A stretch of 25,404 nt of DNA, from positions 1-25,404 of the forward strand of contig KE561212.1 in NCBI GenBank assembly GCA_000442015.1, written 5' to 3'. The stretch is from Rozella allomycis CSF55. Taxonomy: Eukaryota; Rozellomycota. Below, piece after piece: positions 19,948 to 25,404 of this stretch. The number at the start of each line of letters is the position of its first letter. Position 1 is the stretch's first letter. Under the pieces are notes generated by a model. The model was not told the DNA's origin. It made no database searches and saw only the letters and a program-made list of their open reading frames with translations. The position numbers and the translations under genes were made by a program.

Positions 19948-20661
19948 CTAATATTGATCAACTAAAGTTTGGTTTTTTCTCTTTTTGCATCTACGCACTT
20001 TTCGACAATTGTTCTTGGAAGGAGTATTCTTTCTTGAATCGGACAAAACCGATTGAGTTACCTGCACTTTCTTATTTTCGGTGGTTGGGGCTGTTGGTAA
20101 GTTTGAACCGGCTAGGCTAGATTGACTGTAGGGCTGATCATTTTTTCCGCCGCCTACTGTGACACAATATTGAAAGAATTCCGGGGAATTTAAATGCGTG
20201 GCCGCTAAAATAACCCTTAGTAAACAATTTCCGCCACATTTAGTAAAGTCCACGTTGAATGAAGAAGGACACTGGGTTGGTGCAGAGTAAACCTTTGAGT
20301 CTCCAAGCCATGCTTCACAGGGGCCAACATGAATCAAACCGCCTATTTGAACACTTCCCGATGGATTTGCAACTACATGGGAGGGGTCTGTTGTACCGCA
20401 TTTATCGCATTGAAAGGGACCGTCTACGAGATCCTTTAAACTAGTATTTTTGGATTTCATCCACTCTACTAAACCGTTTGCGTTTCCAGCAGGTGGACCA
20501 GGCCAAGTTATTCCAAGGGTGCTTGGTGTCGGATTTCCATTGCATTTGTTTGGCATCATTCGCATCCCTGTATCAACTGTGAGCTTTGGTTCGGGATTTA
20601 TCAGCCAAGAGTGCCCTTCCACATTTCTTAATATCGCGAGTAAAAAGAGTTGCCAAAACAT
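19948..20661 (-). CDS. Secreted LPMO-like protein with basic tail
   Basis: 237 residues, no intron. The signal peptide MFWQLFLLAILRNVEG would expose His17 (HSWLINPEP), a typical LPMO start. The second candidate copper ligand is His111 in GGLIHVGPCEAW, and Tyr165 in EFFQYCVTVG may be the axial Tyr. Shared with the 18483 paralogue: MPNKC-type motif, CDKCG, HxGPCExW, a Cys-Pro, KC then CLLR-ILAATHL, FFQ(Y/F)C, and all eight Cys. After about residue 175 it has a short Ser-rich linker and a Lys/Arg-rich end (KVRRCKKRKNQ) instead of the long Ser/Thr stalk. Its ATG is 84 bases from the chitinase ATG, pointing away, so the two may be co-expressed. Confidence 0.6.
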   Translation of the reverse strand: MFWQLFLLAILRNVEGHSWLINPEPKLTVDTGMRMMPNKCNGNPTPSTLGITWPGPPAGNANGLVEWMKSKNTSLKDLVDGPFQCDKCGTTDPSHVVANPSGSVQIGGLIHVGPCEAWLGDSKVYSAPTQCPSSFNVDFTKCGGNCLLRVILAATHLNSPEFFQYCVTVGGGKNDQPYSQSSLAGSNLPTAPTTENKKVQVTQSVLSDSRKNTPSKNNCRKVRRCKKRKNQTLVDQY

Positions 20662-20745
20662 ATAGTGTTTTATAATGTTTCTTACAAAGGGGTAAAGTAA
20701 ATTTAGAATAAAATTAGCTCATTCGAAATCGATTAAGTGTATCTG
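20662..20745. promoter_or_regulatory. 84-base divergent promoter between LPMO-like gene and chitinase
   Basis: The two outward ATGs (20661 minus, 20746 plus) are separated by only 84 AT-rich bases. Regulatory sites must be shared or overlap the coding ends. A minus-strand TATAAAA lies at 20674-20668, but it is too near the ATG for a standard TATA box. Confidence 0.55.
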
Positions 20746-22074
20746 ATGGATTTGTTTGTTTATTTTTTAATGTTCTGGCTCATATTGTCCGTCATCAGAC
20801 TCCTGTCATTATTGAAATTTTCAAACTACATGAATCCTGAAAGTTACATCCAATTACCAATACAAGCTACTGGTACAAAGGTAGTTGTCTATTTTCCGAA
20901 CTGGGCGATATATTCTCGCAAATACTTTGTATGGGACATGGATTGGAACAAAATAACACACATCAATTATGCTTTTGCGAATGTTTTACCTGATGGATCA
21001 ATATCTCTTTTAGATCCTTGGGCGGATACCGATCAGAGATTTATTGATCATGGAGACTCCTGGAATGATCCCAATGAAAACCTTTTTGGAAACTTTAATC
21101 AATTGTTTAAATTTAAACAAAATTTCAGACACGTGAAAGTGGGTTTATCATTAGGAGGATGGACTTTGAGCAAGTATTTCTCAGATGCATGTTCCACTCC
21201 AGAGGGTAGAAAAAAGCTTGTCGGATCGTCCATTAAGTTAATGATTGATTTAGGATTGGATTTTATCGATATTGATTGGGAATACCCAACTGAAGGAGGT
21301 CTTGATGGAAATTCACATAGGCCAGAGGATGGAGAGAACTATGTTAAGCTGTTGAAAGAATTCAGAACACAGTTTTTAGGTTTGAATTTTGTACCTCAAC
21401 TCTCTGTAGCTGCTCCAGCATCAAAACTTTACTATCGGCACTGGAATATTCCTCAAATGTGTCAGTTGCTTGATTTTGTTAACATAATGACATACGATTT
21501 TTCTGGCAGCTGGTCACGCAAGGCTGGTCATCAATCAAATTTATATGATTATCCAAATAATGAAATGAATATATCTGTGAATGAAACTATAGTAGATTGG
21601 ATAAAATTAGGTTGTCCTAGTGAGAAAATAGTTATGGGGATGCCGATATACGGGCGAAGTTTTGAAAATACTAAAGGACTTGGCTTTCCTTTCACTTCTC
21701 CAACAGTTGGAACATGGGAACCAGGTGTTTTTGATTACAAAAAGCTCCCTCTAGCAGGCTCATCTGAATATTACGATGTCAAATCGGGGGCTTCTTACAG
21801 CTATGACAGTGCAAAAAAGATTCTTGTTTCATATGATACTATTCCTGTAGTGAATCAAAAGTTGGAGTATATTCGTGACTTGAGCTTAGGAGGTGCCATG
21901 TTTTGGGAAATTTCAGCCGATCGTCCCACCAATGACCCTAAAAGCATTCTTTCTGCCACCTATAAGTACATTAGCGCAAACATGAATATTGACGCAACTC
22001 CTAATAATGTGTTGTATCCAGATTCAAAGTATCCAAATATCCGTAATTCTAGTAATCTTGCTATGTATGCTTAA
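20746..22074 (+). CDS. GH18 chitinase with N-terminal signal/anchor
   Basis: 442 residues, no intron. The GH18 barrel is complete: KVVVYFPNWAIYSRKY at the start, HINYAFA, GLSLGGW (about 133-139), the catalytic DFIDIDWE with Asp172, Asp175, Asp177 and proton-donor Glu179, NIMTYDFSGSW, GMPIYGRSF and GGAMFWEISAD with the conserved Trp. The enzyme hydrolyses beta-1,4-GlcNAc links with retention through the substrate N-acetyl group. The N terminus (DLFVYFLMFWLILSVIRLLS) is a signal peptide or an uncleaved anchor. No carbohydrate-binding module is seen. The ATG at 20746 was preferred to the upstream GTG. The stop codon overlaps an AATAAA (22074-22079). Together with the two LPMO-like genes it suggests extracellular chitin degradation. 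Confidence 0.96.
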   Translation: MDLFVYFLMFWLILSVIRLLSLLKFSNYMNPESYIQLPIQATGTKVVVYFPNWAIYSRKYFVWDMDWNKITHINYAFANVLPDGSISLLDPWADTDQRFIDHGDSWNDPNENLFGNFNQLFKFKQNFRHVKVGLSLGGWTLSKYFSDACSTPEGRKKLVGSSIKLMIDLGLDFIDIDWEYPTEGGLDGNSHRPEDGENYVKLLKEFRTQFLGLNFVPQLSVAAPASKLYYRHWNIPQMCQLLDFVNIMTYDFSGSWSRKAGHQSNLYDYPNNEMNISVNETIVDWIKLGCPSEKIVMGMPIYGRSFENTKGLGFPFTSPTVGTWEPGVFDYKKLPLAGSSEYYDVKSGASYSYDSAKKILVSYDTIPVVNQKLEYIRDLSLGGAMFWEISADRPTNDPKSILSATYKYISANMNIDATPNNVLYPDSKYPNIRNSSNLAMYA

Positions 22075-22095
22075 ATAAAATGAATTGACTTGATT

Positions 22096-22962
22096 TTATT
22101 TTTTTGTTAAAAAATGCCCCCATGTACTTTCAGCCGTTGCAATAAACGGCAATTCATCAACAATTCCGCTCAAAAACCTAACAGTTGCATCAAGATCATT
22201 TGTCTGAATCAGGTAAATTTCTTTTTTAAACTTTTAAAATAGCATTACCAGCGGAAGAATAAACGGCTGCAATCAATGATTTGTACGTCATCCAATGAGT
22301 CTTATTTAAAATCACAAATAACTTTACACTTTTATCTTGTTCTGGGATGCATAACTCGCACAGTTTTTCACCTACCTTGAACAATGCAAACCCACCGTAG
22401 TCCTTGTCTTCTTTTAAGATGGCTAAAGCATTTCCCCAATGTTTACGAATTGGAAACGTTAATTTAAGTCTTTCAGTGCATGCATAAATTATTTTTTCTT
22501 TTAGCGACAAGCTAGCTATATAGACTTGGGGTACCCTTTACTTTAAGAATTTCAATTTTTTTGATAAAGATTCTTGGATTTGCTCATCAGCGTCATATAA
22601 AAATGTATCTATGAGTGATATTTCCGGTTCTGGAAACATTTCTTTCGGAGCATTGTCTAATCCTCTCAACTTGGCTCCTTCAAGAAGTGCCTTTTGGGTA
22701 AATCCATGTTCTTTAACAAATGATAGTGAAGCTTCAAGAATTTCGTGTTCGATTTGACTTTTTGTTATGATAGATACATTTGTTACGGTGCTGAATTTGT
22801 TGTAAAGTCAAGGTCAATGGGTATTTCTTTAGTCTGAATGCCATGGAATATCCGATCGCTTGGTACGTTTGAATACTTTCGGGCAAATAATGGTACATTT
22901 TTTTCTTTTAATAGCCTAAAGTTGGCAATTTTTGAAGCATGACGAAGATATATTAGTCTCAT
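22096..22962 (-). CDS. COQ9: COQ9, ubiquinone biosynthesis lipid-binding protein
   Basis: Exons 22962-22787, 22757-22542, 22511-22232 and 22203-22096 give 259 residues; introns 29, 30 and 28 nt. A basic, Arg-containing start (MRLIYLRHASKIANFRLLKE) is a probable mitochondrial presequence. The COQ9 core follows: HEILEASLSFVKEHGFTQKA, GAKLRGLDN, EISLIDTFLYDADEQ, CTERLKLTFPIRKHWGNAL, WMTYKSLIAAVYSSAGNAIL. The family has a TetR-like helical fold and presents lipid intermediates to COQ7 for hydroxylation in the inner membrane. The stop codon is merged with an AATAAA on the minus strand and lies 21 bases from the chitinase stop. It shares a 108-base promoter with the next gene. Confidence 0.87.
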
Positions 22963-23070
22963 CCAAATCTCAATTTGGAAATTTCTATGGATCCATCATT
23001 AGTTTATCAGATTCATCGTTTTGATAATTTTATATATTGTTTTATTTTTAATTATACTGAAGTCTTGAAG
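22963..23070. promoter_or_regulatory. Divergent promoter, COQ9 / NnrU-like gene
   Basis: The two ATGs are 108 bases apart and point outward. The region is AT-rich and has no obvious TATA box. A plus-strand open stretch runs through it but is more likely leader. Confidence 0.5.
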
Positions 23071-23177
23071 ATGAATATCGATATACCCTGGATGCAGGGG
23101 TTTAAACCGTACGCTTTNGTCTTAACGAAGTTGAATATCGATATACCCTGGATGCAGGGGTTTAAACCGTACGCTTT
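23071..23177. repeat. Gap-flanking duplication around n at 23118
   Basis: The first 15 codons of the NnrU-like gene (NIDIPWMQGFKPYAF) occur twice, at 23074-23117 and 23134-23177, with no differences I can see. The short leader differs, and the second copy has TTG where the first has ATG. Confidence 0.85.
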
Positions 23178-23938
23178 TGTAGCTGGATGGTCATTGTTTG
23201 CAGGGTCTCATTTTGTATTGTCTCATCCTAAAAACAGGGATTATGTTATTAAAGAATACTTTGATGGAAGTGAGCTAAACTTTCAAACAGCATACTCCCT
23301 TTTTGCAATGACAACATTTATTCCAACATGCGTGTATTATATGAATTACAGTAGATTTTTAAAGCCAAGACTATTTATACCAAACAAGCCTATGAGAATA
23401 ACGGCTAGGATACTCCAAGTTTCTTCGGCATTCATGTTCTCGCAGGGTATGATTTAAGATTATAAATTATATAAGCTCTTTATGCTGACATACCAACGAT
23501 ATCTAAAAATGAGAATGAAGAGAAATGGGAACCCAAAGGCATTCTTCGAATTACTAGACATGTAAGGGGAAAAAATAGACAATTATAGCCATTGTTTGGA
23601 TCATTTGCTTTGCTTGGAATAGGAAATGTATTAAATTCTGGATACTTAGGACCAACAATATTTTGGGGCGCCTTTCCCATTTTCTGGTATTTCGGCTCGA
23701 TGCATCAAGACATGAGAAAGAAAAATGATCTCCCTGCAAAGTAAAACGTTTATTGTAATTTAAAAGTTATTTTTCAGAAACTTCAATTTTACCTTTTAAA
23801 GCAATAATAGAAGGAAAGCAATCCCTTTGGGAAGCACTTGAAGAAATGGAATGGTCTGCAGGTTTAGGTTCAGCGACTGCAATGGCAACATTAATTGGTA
23901 CAAGATTGTTATTCCTTCACTTTACAAGTCCGATTTAA
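23071..23938 (+). CDS. NnrU / Z-ISO-like multi-pass membrane protein
   Basis: Exons 23071-23446 (with the duplicated start, about 60 bases of it redundant), 23476-23561, 23589-23740 and 23767-23938 give about 241 residues; introns 29, 27 and 26 nt. Hydrophobic segments include FVAGWSLFAGSHFVLSHPKN, YSLFAMTTFIPTCVYY and GPTIFWGAFPIFWYFGSMHQ. The motif GILRITRHPLFGSFALLGIG matches the R-x-T-R-H-P signature of the NnrU family, and ETSILPFKAIIEGKQS resembles its C-terminal part. NnrU proteins are heme-associated membrane proteins linked to denitrification in bacteria; the plant relative Z-ISO isomerises zeta-carotene. What it does in a non-photosynthetic eukaryote is unknown. The stop overlaps AATAAA (23937-23942). 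Confidence 0.7.
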
Positions 23939-23954
23939 TAAACTTTTATTGAAA

Positions 23955-24943
23955 TTAGCCACAAGGCCAAAATCTTACAGTCGATTTGAATGTAGTGGCT
24001 GTTTTTTCTTTTGAGGTTATGGAACGAGGATACAGGCAACGCTTTGTTTCAGAAGCAGCCATCAAGCTCAAAGGCTCCCATTCAATTAAATTCATTTTGG
24101 CTAAGACCTCTAATCTCATTGGCTCGATTGGCTTGTCAATTGCCGTGTCGCTAAAACTAGAAACTTTAGAAATTGGCTTAATGGGTTTGTTGTGCTTTAC
24201 TTGGCATTGTGGTTCAATGAATGTATGCTTTTGACTATCCTCCTTTTCAGTTGTCTTATTAATAATTTTCTCTACAAGGCTTTTGTCATGCCTGCTTTTC
24301 CTTAACATCTGAACTGTTATCTTTTTGTTTTCATTTAAGCGCTTATAAAACTTGTCACTTTTATCCATCCCTGCCTTTATGTGAAATGATTGCTACTTAA
24401 TCAACATATTCATATTTACTTCATCGGTTTCAGTATATTTCTTTGCAAACAAGTCAAAGTTAAGCCAATCAAGGTCTTTCCCATCACGTTTTGAACAATC
24501 CATATCGTCTTTCTTAACTTTTGTTTCCGCTTTCAAAGTTCTATTTAAAACTATAGATGTTTTCTTCCGGTTCTCTACTAACGTCTTATGCTTTTCTTCA
24601 TTTATTAAGCCCAATGGTTTCTTTTTTTGTTTTCCTGTTCCAGTTGCTTTACTCTGTTCTTTCTTTTTATCATCCTGAGACTTTTTCGCCTAATATAATT
24701 TAAAACGAAAATTCTCTACGTTTTCTAATTTTGATTCCAACCATTCATCTCGTTTCTTAAAATACTGGTGCTGTATTTTGATGATTTGTTGGAGTTTGTG
24801 TAAATTTTCTTCATGGTCTACTCTTTTCTGATCTTCAAAGTATTTGAACATCGTCTCAGCTCTCTGTTATGAATATTGCTTAAAATTACCATCAGTTTCA
24901 AATCATTATATTTCTTTGACCCCCTTACTGCGTTAGATACCAT
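23955..24943 (-). CDS. Basic coiled-coil protein, unrecognised
   Basis: Exons 24943-24890, 24863-24720, 24689-24420 and 24392-23955 give 301 residues; introns 26, 30 and 27 nt. The N-terminal third is a predicted coiled coil (RAETMFKYFEDQKRVDHEEN and QQIIKIQHQYFKKRDEWLES). A Lys-rich stretch (KKSQDDKKKEQ, GTGKQKKKPLG) follows, then a charged middle with DLDWLNFDLFAKKYTETDE and a tail ending TFKSTVRFWPCG. No domain is recognised; the composition suggests a nuclear or cytoskeletal linker. The splice sites have the same length and form as the sure introns of the window and keep one frame, which supports the model. The start at 24943 is the first ATG in frame. Only 16 bases separate its stop from the NnrU-like stop. 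Confidence 0.6.
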
Positions 24944-24949
24944 CTTCTA

Positions 24950-25122
24950 ATGCCCGTCGTCAAGCACATATATTCATCTCACTTTCCTGTTCACCCATCA
25001 AAATTTGTATAGGTAAAAAGGAAGACAATATTTTTGGAATTTTCGAAGTAGTCCCAATCAGCCTGGAGAGGGCACTGGGCAATGGTCTTAAGTTACATAA
25101 TTGGAACCGCTGTTTAACTTAA
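24950..25122 (+). CDS. Possible short divergent ORF, unrecognised
   Basis: An ATG six bases beyond the start of the minus-strand gene opens MPVVKHIYSSHFP; a second open stretch reads EDNIFGIFEVVPISLERALG, followed by NGLKLHNWNRCLT and a stop. They fall in different frames and join in phase if a 32-base GT...AG stretch (about 24989-25020) is removed. The donor (GTTCAC) is weaker than the others here. The protein-like composition is the main support. It may be only part of a gene or a chance reading. Confidence 0.25.
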
Positions 25123-25361
25123 TACCAATGGATGCGGTTTTTAAAGCTTAATGTCTTTGAAATTTTCAGGAGGACTTGGTTTGATCCCAAGTTGATTTTG
25201 AAGAATGATTTCCCCTTCCTTTGCTTTAAATTGAAAAATGTATCATTCTTTTTCTTTTGATCATTTATACTTGTATGTTATTGTAAAAGTTACTAGCTTT
25301 GTAAAGACATTGGACGTGTTTCGAAAATCCCGCAAACGATAGGGTTCCGGCTTACCACTTA

Positions 25362-25379
25362 CGGTAAGTTTACTTACCG
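25362..25379. repeat. Inverted repeat CGGTAAGT-TT-ACTTACCG
   Basis: Two perfect 8-base arms separated by TT. It shares the CGGTAA core with the longer palindrome five bases downstream, so both seem to be parts of one structured or repetitive element at the window edge. Confidence 0.85.
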
Positions 25380-25383
25380 GCTA

Positions 25384-25404
25384 TATACGGTAAGTTACCG
25401 TATA
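25384..25404. repeat. Perfect 21-base palindrome at the window end
   Basis: The last 21 bases are TATACGGTAA, a central G and TTACCGTATA, exactly self-complementary apart from the centre. The palindrome reaches the last base, so its full extent is unknown. It could be the tip of a terminal inverted repeat of a small DNA transposon, or the start of a palindromic satellite. Confidence 0.85.

Noticed and set aside
22975-23070. N-terminal extension of the NnrU-like protein
   Set aside because: The frame is open by chance, lies in the shared promoter, and the family start fits the ATG at 23071 better.
1-25404. CRISPR arrays, bacterial operons, rRNA or tRNA genes
   Set aside because: No regularly spaced repeats, no ribosome binding site pattern and no convincing cloverleaf or rRNA segment was found; genes are eukaryotic with introns.

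Overview
The window is compact, AT-rich nuclear DNA of a eukaryote. Genes lie on both strands, usually tens to about 270 bases apart. The long genes are cut by about 40 very small GT-AG introns, 25-33 nt long, which I located by joining conserved protein domains across them. The gene set combines a PH-domain AKT kinase, a cytoplasmic dynein intermediate chain, a formin, peroxisomal beta-oxidation enzymes, COQ9, mitochondrial ATPase inhibitor, and secreted chitin-directed proteins. This suggests a heterotrophic opisthokont, most likely an early-diverging fungus-like lineage such as Rozella/Cryptomycota or an aphelid. The placement is inference from gene content; I cannot run a phylogeny.

Layout: 1-1640 is broken by five single-base gaps and holds only unrecognised fragments and an imperfect duplicated block. 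From 1668 to 5550 the minus strand carries an acyl-CoA thioesterase II, an AKT kinase and a DEF1-like CUE protein. NSE1 (5820-6461) and the dynein intermediate chain (6559-8547) follow on the plus strand. A peroxisomal acyl-CoA oxidase ending in SKL (8612-10615, minus) faces the F1 ATPase inhibitor (10791-11057, plus). From 11635 to 13364 lies an ADF-H domain that appears to splice in frame into a formin FH1-FH2 region. Two small signal-peptide proteins follow (13465-14651), then a large HIR3/CABIN1-like gene on the minus strand (14728-18394). The block 18483-22074 holds two related secreted proteins with LPMO-like features and a GH18 chitinase. COQ9 and an NnrU/Z-ISO-like membrane protein are divergent around 22963-23070. 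A basic coiled-coil protein of unknown function and a palindrome-rich edge complete the window.

Working together: the two LPMO-like proteins and the chitinase form the clearest functional group, plausibly acting on chitin outside the cell or at its surface; one LPMO-like gene and the chitinase share an 84-base divergent promoter. The thioesterase and the oxidase belong to peroxisomal fatty-acid oxidation. AKT, dynein, formin/ADF-H, NSE1, DEF1 and HIR3 are ordinary housekeeping functions placed by chance rather than an operon.

The sequence has 17 isolated n characters. Several are flanked by near-identical copies of the same stretch, which looks like unmerged, polymorphic contig ends. These junctions disturb reading frames, and CDS entries say where.
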